Source: Thermococcus thioreducens
GTDB lineage: Archaea > Methanobacteriota_B > Thermococci > Thermococcales > Thermococcaceae
Length of the DNA stretch: 64,000 nt
Assembly: GCF_002214545.1 (NCBI RefSeq)
Contig: NZ_CP015105.1
Span: 992,001 to 1,056,000 of the forward strand
Reading direction: 5' to 3'
Below are positions 1 to 8,640 of this stretch, in pieces (position 1 is the stretch's first letter; every line of letters starts with the position of its first letter). Position numbers and translations under genes: made by a program. The notes below the pieces were generated by a model, which made no database searches, had not been told where the DNA came from, and saw only the letters and a program-made list of their open reading frames with translations.

Positions 1-1914
1 GGCCATGAAGAAGTCCAGCGGGTGATGGATAAAGCGGTTGTTGAGCTTCTCCGCTTTCTCTCCAAGTTTTTCTTTCAAAAGCTCACGGTATTTTTCGTCG
101 AGCCCTTCCCTAAGGGAGTCTTTTATCTCTCGTATCTCTTCGAGGACTTCTAAGTTTTCTGGGTTCTCTATAAACTCCTCCCACAGCTCAAGGAGTCTCT
201 TAACTTCCTCTCTTCCTTCAAGGGTTTCTGGCTCGGAGAAACCCATGAGCGAGTCGCCGCTTACCAGGTTGAGGCTCAGGTTTGGCAGGACGTGTTCGTT
301 CTCTCCCAGGTTATCCCAGCGGAAGGCCTTGGGGTTGAGCTTTATCAGTTCCCTCCAGAGGTTCATCTTCGCGACTTCAACCGCGTTCTCGTCCAGATCG
401 ACGGCAAAGACGTGCCTGAGAACCATCTGGGACATAAGGATTCTTTCGTCACCCGGGAAGAGCTTTCTCATCCTTGCGATGCCCTCAATGAGGTTTTTCT
501 TCCCTACCAGCGCCGAGAAATCCCTCACTTTTTTGCCCATGAGCTGGTCTTCCTTCTTCCTGAGTTCTTCAATAACGGCTGAATAAACGCCCCACAGAGC
601 CCTGAGAACCTTGATCAGGAACGAGCCGGAGCCGGAAGCGAGATCAGCCACCCTGATATCAAAAAGCTCCCTGCTGAGCTTTTCTGCGGTTTCAAAGTCG
701 TTGTCTCTTATCGCTCTAGTTATGGCATCTCTGAGTTCTTCCAAGCGTTTTCCAAGGGTTTCCTCGACTATGAACTGGGTAACATATTTTGGCGTGTAGT
801 AGATGCCCTTCTCCTTTCTTTTCTCGGCAAGGTATGTCTCGTATGCCTTTCCAAGAATGTCCTCGTCTATTTGGCTGTAGTCGTACTGGGTTATGCCCAT
901 TTTGAGCCCTGTTTCCTGCCAGGGCGTGAAGCCGAGAACCGTGGCGAGAGCGCTGTAAAAGCGCGCCCAATTCTCAGGTTCGTCCTTAACTTTCTCTAAG
1001 AGACTGTCAGAGAACAGCTCCGTGTCATAGAGCGGGTAGAAGAAGTCGTTTATCTCCTCAAGGAACTTCCTTATGAAGGATTTGTAATACCTCCCCGCAA
1101 CCTTGGGTTTTTCCTTGTGCCTCTCCGCTAATTGGATTCTATCGTAAAAGGTCGTCCACTTCTTGTAGAGCCAGTTGAAGTCTATAACGCCGTAATCGTC
1201 GAGGGTCTGGATGAAGATGAACTTGTTGATGAGGTGGAGGATGAGGTGCATCTTCTCCCTTTCGTCGGCATTAAACTCAACTCCATCAAGGATTTTTATC
1301 CACTCGCGCAGGCTTTCAAAAAACCTGTCATCGAGTTCGCCCTTCTTTATGCCGTGCTCCTTTCTCTCAAGAAGCTCGTAGAGGCTTCCATATCCCTCAA
1401 GGTCGTCCGCAAGGTCGGAAAACGTCGCGTGGTAGAAGGGCTTAAACTCCCTGATGATGGTCTTGGAGCTGAAGAAGTACCAGTCATAAAGGTTCGTCAG
1501 GACTACAAACCTCGCCTGCTCGGAAAAGACGTACCTCTTTATCTGTTCCTCGTGCTCCCTCCAGTCCAGTTCGTTTCTCATGAGCTTGTTCCTCCTCAGC
1601 TCGAAGAGGCGCTTGAACTCGACGATGATTTTCCTCCCAAGGGAGTCCTTGAGTATTAGATCAACGTAGCCAGAACCAATGTTCACTTCGGGAGAACCTC
1701 TAACTCCGAGGAGCTTCATTATAGGTGAGTCTTTATAGAAGAACTTCTGCCTGAGGCTTTCTTCAGGCTTAGCCCTCTCGACGATGGCCTCTAGATACTC
1801 TCTCACGTCTTCACTATTTAGTCCAGACTTTATTTCTTCAAGCCCGGAAAGGGGGATTCTGTCCCTGAGAACGAGTTCCTCAAGGTCAGCACGAAGAGCC
1901 TTGATGTCATCCAT
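1..1914 (-). CDS. Eco57I-like N6-adenine DNA methylase / type IIG restriction-modification protein, N-terminal 638 residues
   Basis: The frame is open from an ATG at 1914 to the window edge, so the C-terminus is missing. A GAGGTGAG ribosome binding site precedes the ATG. The first ~330 residues are charged, with a nuclease-like stretch around SGYVDLILKDSLGRKIIVEF (D..ExK type). They are followed by GIYYTPKYVTQFIVEETL, the usual lead-in to class I methylases, and then ADLASGSGSFLIKVL, the S-adenosylmethionine-binding motif I. The catalytic NPPY motif would lie beyond the edge. A nuclease-like domain ahead of the methylase in one chain is the layout of type IIG enzymes. It is divergent from a VapBC pair. 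Methylase fold: confident. Active nuclease: inferred. Confidence 0.85.
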   Translation of the reverse strand, partial: MDDIKALRADLEELVLRDRIPLSGLEEIKSGLNSEDVREYLEAIVERAKPEESLRQKFFYKDSPIMKLLGVRGSPEVNIGSGYVDLILKDSLGRKIIVEFKRLFELRRNKLMRNELDWREHEEQIKRYVFSEQARFVVLTNLYDWYFFSSKTIIREFKPFYHATFSDLADDLEGYGSLYELLERKEHGIKKGELDDRFFESLREWIKILDGVEFNADEREKMHLILHLINKFIFIQTLDDYGVIDFNWLYKKWTTFYDRIQLAERHKEKPKVAGRYYKSFIRKFLEEINDFFYPLYDTELFSDSLLEKVKDEPENWARFYSALATVLGFTPWQETGLKMGITQYDYSQIDEDILGKAYETYLAEKRKEKGIYYTPKYVTQFIVEETLGKRLEELRDAITRAIRDNDFETAEKLSRELFDIRVADLASGSGSFLIKVLRALWGVYSAVIEELRKKEDQLMGKKVRDFSALVGKKNLIEGIARMRKLFPGDERILMSQMVLRHVFAVDLDENAVEVAKMNLWRELIKLNPKAFRWDNLGENEHVLPNLSLNLVSGDSLMGFSEPETLEGREEVKRLLELWEEFIENPENLEVLEEIREIKDSLREGLDEKYRELLKEKLGEKAEKLNNRFIHHPLDFFMA

Positions 1915-2011
1915 GATTCTCACCTCTACCAACTGCACTGCAGAAAATTATAAAGATTCCGGGATACAAAATGGGGAAAGGGATATAAACTCCCTGCTAA
2001 AACTTAAAAAC

Positions 2012-2224
2012 ATGAAGGTTATCAATGTGGAGGTTCCTGACTGGGTAACGCCCGAAGAGGCTAAGCTTTGGATAGCTGAGGGTCTTGGGAGGAAGATTTC
2101 TAGGAGGATTATCCTCGAGGCCTTAGCTGAGGATATTCCACTCGACGAGAAATCCTTTGAAAATACTCGGGAAGAGGTTTGGAGCGAGATAAAGCGCAAA
2201 TATCTCGAAATGGGATTAATATGA
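2012..2224 (+). CDS. VapB-like antitoxin (70 aa)
   Basis: A short protein starting MKVINVEVPDWV, with an amphipathic region (EEAKLWIAEGLGRKISRRII) like the small helical antitoxins paired with archaeal PIN toxins. It should bind and inhibit the PIN toxin encoded next to it and repress the shared promoter. A TATA-like ATATAAA lies about 25 bases before the ATG, so the message is probably leaderless. Its stop overlaps the toxin start (ATGA). The frame stays open further upstream, but only this ATG fits the promoter. The pairing supports the role more than the sequence does. Confidence 0.75.
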   Translation: MKVINVEVPDWVTPEEAKLWIAEGLGRKISRRIILEALAEDIPLDEKSFENTREEVWSEIKRKYLEMGLI

Positions 2225-2688
2225 AAGTTGTCGTTGATAGCAACATTCTATTCTCCATCATAGTGTCAGGGCGAAAATCCAGAGCCTTTAGACTTCTTGA
2301 ACACTATGATATCACTCTGTTTGCTCCTGAGGAAGTCATTCTTGAGTTTAAGAGGCACAAGGTCAAGCTCCAGAAATTCACGAAAGACTTTGAATATCGC
2401 ACGTTCTTAGCCTTTTCAATGGTGCAGGTAATCCCTCTGGAATTCTACTCCGACAAAATCCGGGAAGCATACATTATTGCTTCAGAATTCGATGAAAAGG
2501 ACACCCCGTTCATAGCGTTGGCTATGAAACTTAACCTCCCTATCTGGACTGGAGACAAAAAGATGCTCTTTGCAGCTCTTTCTACGAAGAAGTTCATTGC
2601 CCTTGATTCCACTGCTTTGGAATCCCTCTTAGAGGGAAAGACATTAGAAGAGGTCATGGGAGAAATGAAAACCCGCTTCAACCCTTAA
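2221..2688 (+). CDS. PIN-domain toxin, VapC family (155 aa)
   Basis: Predicted RNA-cleaving toxin of the PIN family. It begins MKVVVDSNILFS with the first acidic metal ligand at D6, followed by a conserved glutamate in the LEFKRH region and later acids in FDEKDTPFIALAMKL and WTGDKK. This is the usual acidic quartet of PIN nucleases, and the length is normal. The ATG overlaps the antitoxin stop, so the two are translationally coupled. The 3' end overlaps the convergent cysS by 11 bases. RNA target unknown. Confidence 0.88.
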   Translation: MKVVVDSNILFSIIVSGRKSRAFRLLEHYDITLFAPEEVILEFKRHKVKLQKFTKDFEYRTFLAFSMVQVIPLEFYSDKIREAYIIASEFDEKDTPFIALAMKLNLPIWTGDKKMLFAALSTKKFIALDSTALESLLEGKTLEEVMGEMKTRFNP

Positions 2689-4108
2689 CCCTCTTCCATA
2701 TCGTCCCCTGCTGGGTGTCCTCGAGCTGAATGCCCATCTCCCTGAGCTGGGCCCTTATCTTGTCCGCCAGGGCGAAGTTCCTCTCCTTTCTGAGCTGGGC
2801 GCGGACCTCTATAAGGAGCTGGATAAGGGCCTCCTCCTCACCGGCCCTCTGCTCCCTGAAGTAGTCCTCAAAGAGACCGAAGACCTCGCTGACGATCCTG
2901 AAGAACTCCCACGCCTTCCTGAGGATGCTCTCCTTTGGTCTTTCGACCCTGCTGAGGTACCTGTTTACCGCGCCGCTTACCTCGAAGACGGCCTTGAGTG
3001 CCTCTGCCGTGTTGAAGTCGTCGTCCATCGCCTCGTAGAACTTCTTCCTCGCATTCCGTATCGCCTCGTAGGCCTCGAACTCTTCTTTGTCCCACTTAAA
3101 GGAAATCTCTGCCTTCTCCATGGCCACGCGGATGTTCTCAAGGGTGTTGTAAAGCCTCTCCAGGTTGTTCCTGGCGTGCTCCATGCCCTCCTCAGTGTAG
3201 TCGAGCGGCGAGCGGTAGTGCCTCTGGAGGACGAAGAGTCTGATGACCTCTGGGTCGTAGCGTTCGAGCATCTCCCGTATCGTCACGAAGTTGCCGAGGC
3301 TCTTGCTCATCTTCTCGCCGTTGACCATCAGGAAGCCGGTGTGGAGCCAGTATTTGACCCACTGCTGGCCGGTGCATGCCTCGGTCTGGGCTATCTCGTT
3401 CTCGTGGTGCGGGAAGATGAGGTCGTTGCCGCCGCCGTGGATGTCGAAGCTCTCTCCGAGGTACTTAGTGCTCATCGTGGAGCACTCTATGTGCCAGCCG
3501 GGCCTTCCCTCGCCCCATGGGCTTTCCCATTTGGGCTCCCCGGGCTTGGCCTTCTTCCAGAGGGCAAAGTCTTCAGGGTTCTTCTTGCCCTCGCCGGGCT
3601 CAACTCTTGCACCCTTCCTGAGCTCTTCAAGCTTTATCCCGCTGAGCTTTCCGTACTCCCTGAACCTCTGAACCTCGAAGTAAACGCCGTCAGAGCCTTC
3701 GTAGGCGTAGCCCTTCTCCTCCAGCTTTTTCACGAAGTCTATGATGTCCTCGATGTGCTCGGTAACACGCGGGTAAATATCGGCTGGCTTGACCTTGAGG
3801 GCTTTCATGTCCTCAAGGAAGTACTTCAGAAACTTCTCGGCGAGCTCCTTTGGGTCTTCCCCGGTCTCGTTGGCCCTCCGGATTATCTTGTCGTCTATGT
3901 CCGTGAAGTTCATGACCATTAGAACCGTGTAACCGCGGTGCTCCAGGTACCTTCGGATGACGTCGAAGGCTATGTATGTCCGGGCATGCCCGAGGTGAGT
4001 GTAATCGTAGACCGTCGGCCCACAGACGTACATCCTGACCTCGCCTTCCCGTAAGGGCCTGAACTCCTCCTTCTGTTTCGTCAGGGTGTTGTACACTCTT
4101 ATGGCCAT
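2678..4108 (-). CDS. cysS: Cysteine--tRNA ligase
   Basis: Class I aminoacyl-tRNA synthetase charging tRNA-Cys. The 476-residue protein has the HIGH-type motif HLGH at residues 38-41 and KMSKS at 266-270. Zinc ligands C29, C209 and H234 sit in the classical CysRS arrangement, and GGGNDLIFPHHENEIAQ is a family signature. Length matches bacterial and archaeal CysRS. The ATG at 4108 follows GGTGAG. It is a single gene with its own upstream gap, and it converges on and slightly overlaps the vapC toxin gene. Confidence 0.98.
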   Translation of the reverse strand: MAIRVYNTLTKQKEEFRPLREGEVRMYVCGPTVYDYTHLGHARTYIAFDVIRRYLEHRGYTVLMVMNFTDIDDKIIRRANETGEDPKELAEKFLKYFLEDMKALKVKPADIYPRVTEHIEDIIDFVKKLEEKGYAYEGSDGVYFEVQRFREYGKLSGIKLEELRKGARVEPGEGKKNPEDFALWKKAKPGEPKWESPWGEGRPGWHIECSTMSTKYLGESFDIHGGGNDLIFPHHENEIAQTEACTGQQWVKYWLHTGFLMVNGEKMSKSLGNFVTIREMLERYDPEVIRLFVLQRHYRSPLDYTEEGMEHARNNLERLYNTLENIRVAMEKAEISFKWDKEEFEAYEAIRNARKKFYEAMDDDFNTAEALKAVFEVSGAVNRYLSRVERPKESILRKAWEFFRIVSEVFGLFEDYFREQRAGEEEALIQLLIEVRAQLRKERNFALADKIRAQLREMGIQLEDTQQGTIWKRVKG

Positions 4109-4150
4109 CTTCTCACCACCGGGGGAACTTTGGAAGGTTCTTTTATTAGG

Positions 4151-5374
4151 TTATCGTTTGTGGAGGATACCCGCCCTCTTCATGGCTATCACGACGAGCG
4201 CTCCCGCCCCGGAGAGAATTCCCGCTCCGATGAACGCGGGGGAATAGTCAATCGAGCCGCCCATGATCCATGATGCGAGGGTTGGCGACAGGGAAGCCAG
4301 GCCGAAGGCGGTAAAGAGCAGCCCGTAGTTGGCCCCCATGTTTCTGACGCCGAAAGCCAGAGCCGTCAGGGTAGGGAATGACGCGAGCGTTACCGCAAAA
4401 CTCCAGCCTATGATAGCGCTGGCGAGGTACAGGGGGATGTCGCTGGTGACCAGGAACGGAAAGGCCAGAAGTGTAGCCGCCTGGAGGAGGTACGTAACGT
4501 CCATGACCATCAGGGGGCCATATCTGTCGTTGAGGAGGCCAGATAAAGGCCTCCCGAAGCCGTTGAAGAAGGAGAATATCGAGATGGCCAGTGCGGCACG
4601 TGAGGGGCTCAGGTTCAGCACCTGCTCCCCGTAGACCGGGACGAGGCCTATCACGATAAACCCCCCTGAAGCCACGAGCGCAAATGTCAGCCACAGCATC
4701 CAGAAAGTGGGAGTTCGGATGGCTTTCCTCGGCCCGATGTCGTCCTCAGTGTTTGAACTCCCTTTTCTGGCCGGCACATGGAAGCTCTCCGGTGGATTCT
4801 TGACCAGCAGAGACGCCAGGAAGCCAAGCCCCCCGGTTATGAAGCCAAGGGCAAGGAAGGTGGTGGGTATCCCGAGGGTCGGTATCAGGTGCCTGGCCTT
4901 CAGGGGCGCAAAGAGCATTGCGGCTATCCCAAATCCCATCACAGCTATCGATATCGCTAGGGCAGGCCTGTCCGGGAACCACTTTCTTGCCGGGGGTGTT
5001 GTCGACGCGTAGACCAGACCGCAGCCGAGGCCGCCTATGAGTCCATAGGTTATGACCAGCCACCAGGGGCTCTGAAACCTCCCGACGAGTGAAGCGAGAG
5101 AATACGCCACCACAAAGAGCAGGGAGCCAAGCATGGCGGTCTTTCTGGGCCCCTTAACGTCCTGCATCCTGCCGGCAGGGAACATCGTCAGTGTAAAGAC
5201 TATCATGAAGACGGTGTATGGCAGAACTGCCTCCGCCCTGCTCCAGCCGAAGGCCTTCATCATGGGGTAGACGAAGACGCCCCACGCGTAGGAAATACCC
5301 CCGACGAGGCCCATCAGAAAGGTTCCAACGAGAACTACCCATCTCTGTGTACTCGTCACCACTTTTCCCAACAT
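4151..5374 (-). CDS. MFS transporter of the oxalate/formate antiporter-like (OFA) group
   Basis: About twelve hydrophobic segments in two halves separated by a charged loop (around residues 190-210). The N-terminus WVVLVGTFLMGLVGGISYAW and the GRMQD/GRPLSGLLNDRYG loops are typical of OFA-type major facilitator proteins, which carry small organic acids. Substrate unknown. The frame is open to 5446, but ATG 5374 is preferred because TATA-like stretches (5395-5435) fall inside the longer version; this gives 407 residues. No strong ribosome binding site is seen, so the start is uncertain. It is divergent from the FKBP gene. Confidence 0.82.
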   Translation of the reverse strand: MLGKVVTSTQRWVVLVGTFLMGLVGGISYAWGVFVYPMMKAFGWSRAEAVLPYTVFMIVFTLTMFPAGRMQDVKGPRKTAMLGSLLFVVAYSLASLVGRFQSPWWLVITYGLIGGLGCGLVYASTTPPARKWFPDRPALAISIAVMGFGIAAMLFAPLKARHLIPTLGIPTTFLALGFITGGLGFLASLLVKNPPESFHVPARKGSSNTEDDIGPRKAIRTPTFWMLWLTFALVASGGFIVIGLVPVYGEQVLNLSPSRAALAISIFSFFNGFGRPLSGLLNDRYGPLMVMDVTYLLQAATLLAFPFLVTSDIPLYLASAIIGWSFAVTLASFPTLTALAFGVRNMGANYGLLFTAFGLASLSPTLASWIMGGSIDYSPAFIGAGILSGAGALVVIAMKRAGILHKR

Positions 5375-5423
5375 GTCCTGAAATGAACGTCTTAAAACCC
5401 TTTCGGATTCAGTCCCCGGCAAA

Positions 5424-5433
5424 AGCTTAAAAA
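5424..5433 (+). promoter_or_regulatory. TATA box of the FKBP gene
   Basis: GCTTAAAAAC lies about 47 bases before the FKBP ATG, leaving room for a ~20-base leader that contains the GGAGGT ribosome binding site (5467-5472). The same A/T tract read on the other strand (GTTTTTAAGC) can serve the divergent MFS gene. Confidence 0.6.
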
Positions 5434-5479
5434 CCGACTCCTTCAATCGGGGTTAGAGCAGTGAAAGGAGGTTACGGTG

Positions 5480-6565
5480 ATGAAGGTTCAGAAGGGAGAC
5501 GTCATAAGGCTCCACTACACCGGAAAGGTCAAGGAGACCGGTGAGATATTCGACACGACCTTTGAGGATGTCGCCAAGGAGGCCGGGATATACTCCGAGA
5601 AGGGAATCTACGGCCCGGTTCCGATAGCTGTGGGAGCCGGCCACGTTCTCAAGGGACTGGATGAACAGCTTGAGGGCCTTGAGGTTGGAAAGAAGTACGA
5701 GATAATCGTCCCGCCCGAGAAGGGCTTCGGAAAGCGCGACCCCAAGCTCATAAAGACCTTCACCCTCGGCCAGTTCAGGAGGCAGGGCATCTACCCGTTC
5801 CCGGGAATGCCCGTCGAGATAGAGACCGAGAGCGGGAGGAAGCTCAAGGGCAAGGTTCTCACGGTCAGCGGCGGTCGCGTTAGGGTCGACTTCAACCACC
5901 CCTACGCCGGCAAGCACCTCGTATATGAGGTTGAGATCGTCGAGAAGATTGAAGACCCCATCGAGAAGGTCAAGGCCCTCATAGAGCTCCGCATGCCGGT
6001 GGTCGACACCGAGAAGGTCATCATTGAGGTCGGTGAAAAGGACGTTGCCGTTGACTTCGGCCAGCTTCTCAATGAAATCGACAAGAACACCCTTGTCCTC
6101 GGTGAGATACTCCTTGAGAGCGATCTCAAGTTCATAGGCTACGAGGAGGTCACCTTCAAACCGAGCGTTGAGGAGCTCCTCAAGCCTCCTGAGGAGGAGA
6201 AAGAGGTCGCCGAGCTTGAGGGAGAGGCCAGCGAGCCCCTCGTCGAGAAGGCTGAGGCTGCTGAGCCAGCGGAAACAGAGACAGGGGAAAAGCCTGCCGA
6301 AGAGATGAAGGAAGAGCCCGCCGGGGAGACCGCTGAAGACACCAAGGAAGGGGTAAAGACTGAGGAAGCCGCCGAGGAGAAGGCCAAAGAACCAAAGGAA
6401 GCCGAGGAGCCCGAAGAGACAGAGAAAGAGGAGAAGCCCAAGAGGAAGACCACGAGGAAGAGCACCAAGGGCAGGAAGACACGCAGGACGACCACCAAGA
6501 AGACCACCAGCAAGAAGAAGGCCAAGGCCGCCGAGGAGAAGAGCGAGGAATCCAAGGAGGAGTGA
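5480..6565 (+). CDS. FKBP-type peptidyl-prolyl isomerase with an acidic then lysine-rich C-terminal tail
   Basis: Prolyl isomerase and chaperone of the long archaeal SlyD-like type. Residues 1-~150 carry the FKBP core (GDVIRLHYTGKVKETGEIFD, GAGHVLKGLDEQLEGL) with an inserted flap domain (PEKGFGKRDPKL). Residues ~150-235 form an extra C-terminal domain. From about residue 235 the chain turns into low-complexity E/A/P repeats, then a very basic block rich in KRKTTRKSTKGRKTRR-like repeats, then an acidic end. The tail resembles histone H1 or bacterial Hu-tail sequences and should be disordered and able to bind nucleic acid. GGAGGT is 7 bases before ATG 5480; a GTG at 5477 is too close to it. Confidence 0.93.
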   Translation: MKVQKGDVIRLHYTGKVKETGEIFDTTFEDVAKEAGIYSEKGIYGPVPIAVGAGHVLKGLDEQLEGLEVGKKYEIIVPPEKGFGKRDPKLIKTFTLGQFRRQGIYPFPGMPVEIETESGRKLKGKVLTVSGGRVRVDFNHPYAGKHLVYEVEIVEKIEDPIEKVKALIELRMPVVDTEKVIIEVGEKDVAVDFGQLLNEIDKNTLVLGEILLESDLKFIGYEEVTFKPSVEELLKPPEEEKEVAELEGEASEPLVEKAEAAEPAETETGEKPAEEMKEEPAGETAEDTKEGVKTEEAAEEKAKEPKEAEEPEETEKEEKPKRKTTRKSTKGRKTRRTTTKKTTSKKKAKAAEEKSEESKEE

Positions 6566-6598
6566 AAGACTTTTATCCTCCTCCCCCAACTTTTCTCC

Positions 6599-7201
6599 AT
6601 GAGTGTCAGGAGAAATCCCTGGGTTCTCTACATTGCACTGCTACCGTTCATCCTCCTCGTCCGCTCCACCGGGGGCGGAATCTTCCAGTGGGCAGGCTAC
6701 AACCTTCTTTTCTACTTCGCTTCACCCCTGCTCCTCGCAAGTCTGCTTGGCTTTAAGCCCGCCGAACTGGGGGTGAAGGTTGGAAAGAAAGAGGGTTATG
6801 AGCTGGCACTGATACTGTTTCTGCTGACGATCCCTCTGAGCCTCTATGGCACGACCGTGCCCTCTATGAAGGAGTACTACCCGATATTCGAGTACTCCGG
6901 TTGGGGCGACTTCCTCCTCAAGGAGCTGGCCATTGGGGTGATAATGTTCTCCCACGAGGCGTTCTACAGGGGATTTATGCTCTTTCCGCTCGCCAGGAAG
7001 AACGAGTGGCTCGGCATACTCGCACAGGACATCCCCTACACGCTCGTGCACATCGGCAAGCCGGGAATAGAGGTTCCCTACTCTTTCGTGGCGGGGATAG
7101 TCTTCGCCAAGATCGACCTCAAGAGCGGGAGCTTTCTTCCAAGCTTCCTGCTCCACTGGTTCGGGTCGCTTCTCTTTGATATTCTCTGCGTCCTCCTCTG
7201 A
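6599..7201 (+). CDS. CPBP-family intramembrane protease-like protein (200 aa)
   Basis: A membrane protein with 5-6 hydrophobic segments. It has the three CPBP (Abi/CAAX protease-like) motifs: HEAFYRGF in place of the EExxxR motif, TLVH in the second helix, and LLHWFGSLLFD in the third. The family includes Rce1 and bacteriocin self-immunity proteins. The usual first glutamate of EE is histidine here, so catalysis is less certain. It follows the FKBP gene by 33 bases with no ribosome binding site, so it may be leaderless or read from the upstream transcript. Substrate unknown. Confidence 0.78.
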   Translation: MSVRRNPWVLYIALLPFILLVRSTGGGIFQWAGYNLLFYFASPLLLASLLGFKPAELGVKVGKKEGYELALILFLLTIPLSLYGTTVPSMKEYYPIFEYSGWGDFLLKELAIGVIMFSHEAFYRGFMLFPLARKNEWLGILAQDIPYTLVHIGKPGIEVPYSFVAGIVFAKIDLKSGSFLPSFLLHWFGSLLFDILCVLL

Positions 7202-7240
7202 GCGAAAGGTCTATTTAGGGGAAGGCATAAACTCCTTACT

Positions 7241-7987
7241 ATGTTCGACTCCGAGATATACACCGACCGCCGCTACTGGGAAATCGACCTGCTCCGCGGC
7301 ATCGGAATAACGATGATGGTGGTCTCGAACTTCGTGACGGACTTAGGGCTGTTCCTTAACTACTCCTCCCACAGGACTTTCTGGATGGGATTTGCGGTCA
7401 CCACTGCCACTATATTCGTCTTCGCCTCCGGCCTCTCGATGTGGATAAGCTACTCCAGAACGCTGGGAAAAAAGCCTAATCCCCACTGGAAGTATCTCAG
7501 GCGCTTTTTCAAGCTCTTCGGTCTCGGGTTGCTGATTACGGCTGTAACTTATTCCCTTGGCATGACGATCCATTTTGGGATCCTCCACTTCCTCGGCCTT
7601 GCAACGCTCCTCGGAATGCTTTTTTACAGGTTTGGGCGCTTTAACGTGCTCTGGGCGGTGTTTTTTATTCTGGGACATCTGGTTCTCAGGAACTTCCACG
7701 ATGGGCTCTGGCTCCTGCCTATTGGAATAATGCCGGAAAACTATTTCACCCCTGACTACTTCCCGATATTCCCCTGGTTCGGGGTCTTCTTACTCGGAAT
7801 GACTGCGGGGAGCGTTCTCTATCCTGACGGGAGGAGAAAAAGGGATATTGGCCTCCCGTCGAGTCCATTAGTTCACTTCGTTGCCTTTGCCGGGAGGCAC
7901 ACACTCCTGATTTACGTGGTTCACCAGCCGATCCTCGTGGGCCTGCTGAGGCTCATCTACGGTCCTCTTCCCGGCCTTCCAATCTAA
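7241..7987 (+). CDS. DUF1624 / heparan-alpha-glucosaminide N-acetyltransferase-like membrane protein (248 aa)
   Basis: Multi-spanning protein starting near WEIDLLRGIGITMMVVSNF, the signature of the DUF1624 group of membrane acyltransferases related to lysosomal HGSNAT. About seven membrane segments follow. A conserved-type histidine lies in TIHFGILHFLG and another in VVHQPILVGLL near the end. In prokaryotes these proteins are thought to acylate sugars or lipids at the membrane; the substrate here is unknown. A TATA-like GCATAAAC lies only ~15 bases from the ATG, so the true promoter may be the ATTTAGG stretch slightly further up. Confidence 0.78.
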   Translation: MFDSEIYTDRRYWEIDLLRGIGITMMVVSNFVTDLGLFLNYSSHRTFWMGFAVTTATIFVFASGLSMWISYSRTLGKKPNPHWKYLRRFFKLFGLGLLITAVTYSLGMTIHFGILHFLGLATLLGMLFYRFGRFNVLWAVFFILGHLVLRNFHDGLWLLPIGIMPENYFTPDYFPIFPWFGVFLLGMTAGSVLYPDGRRKRDIGLPSSPLVHFVAFAGRHTLLIYVVHQPILVGLLRLIYGPLPGLPI

Positions 7988-8025
7988 CCGGAAAATTTAA
8001 AAGGCTCATTCCAACTTCAAATCGT

Positions 8026-8640
8026 ATGATAGTGGAAATCAGAGCCGTGCCAGAGGATAACGATCCAAAGGAGTGCATAAAGAGGGCCGCGCTCGACGCG
8101 CTGGTGGACGAGACGGTCCGCGTTCCAGGGAAATTCACGAGCGCACTTTTTCACCCGGGACCCTGGGAACGTTTTAAGGAATGTGCCCGACCAAAGGCGA
8201 GTGTCGAGTTCTCGGCGGGAGGTTTATTCATCGCCCGGGGCGAGGAGGACTATCTCAGATTCGCGGAAGGAATTTTAAGCATCGGGGCCCTCGCAAGGGG
8301 CAGGTTCATGCGGACCTTCCAGCTGGCGGAACTTACCGGAACTCCCCTACTGGCGGACCCTCTTGATGATGGAATAAGACTGTCGTTCGCGGGCTTCTAC
8401 GGCGCGGTAGTGCTTTCCCCTGGTGAAATAACCTTCTCGACAGAGGATTCGGCCATGAAGGTTCCCCTTGGAGATTTTCTCAGAGCTGAGGAGCACTTCT
8501 TGAGCTCCCTTGCCTTTGACCTCGGAGAGCTCTTTGAGGTCTGCTCAAAGCACGGGCTTGAGAGGGCGTTCCTTGAGAACACCCGGCCGGTGAGGCTTCT
8601 CCTGAAGGTGGTTGGCTATGAGAACAGGCTGGAATATTGA
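8026..8640 (+). CDS. Unrecognised protein (204 aa), paired with the next gene
   Basis: A soluble protein with no known motif that I recognise. The TATA-like ATTTAAAAGG lies about 30 bases before ATG 8026, suggesting a leaderless message. The second half has an order of elements also seen in the following gene: a GGLFIARG-like strand, a helical stretch, a short beta part, then VPLGDFLRAEEHF and a helix ending in KHGLERA. The downstream protein shows QGDLLVFG, then VPLEEWLDSTVEL and RYGLANA in the same order. The two therefore probably share a domain by duplication. The last 23 bases overlap the next gene. Confidence 0.7.
   Translation: MIVEIRAVPEDNDPKECIKRAALDALVDETVRVPGKFTSALFHPGPWERFKECARPKASVEFSAGGLFIARGEEDYLRFAEGILSIGALARGRFMRTFQLAELTGTPLLADPLDDGIRLSFAGFYGAVVLSPGEITFSTEDSAMKVPLGDFLRAEEHFLSSLAFDLGELFEVCSKHGLERAFLENTRPVRLLLKVVGYENRLEY

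Noticed and set aside
1132-1659. Plus-strand frames within the first 1.9 kb
   Set aside because: The minus-strand frame is continuous for 638 codons and has methylase motifs; the plus frames have none.
3176-3922. Plus-strand frame opposite cysS
   Set aside because: Antisense shadow of a gene with full CysRS motifs; no promoter or ribosome binding site.
5453-6589. Long leucine-rich open frame on the minus strand opposite the FKBP gene
   Set aside because: It mirrors the FKBP gene codon by codon; leucine-rich composition is the antisense of its Lys/Glu-rich codons.
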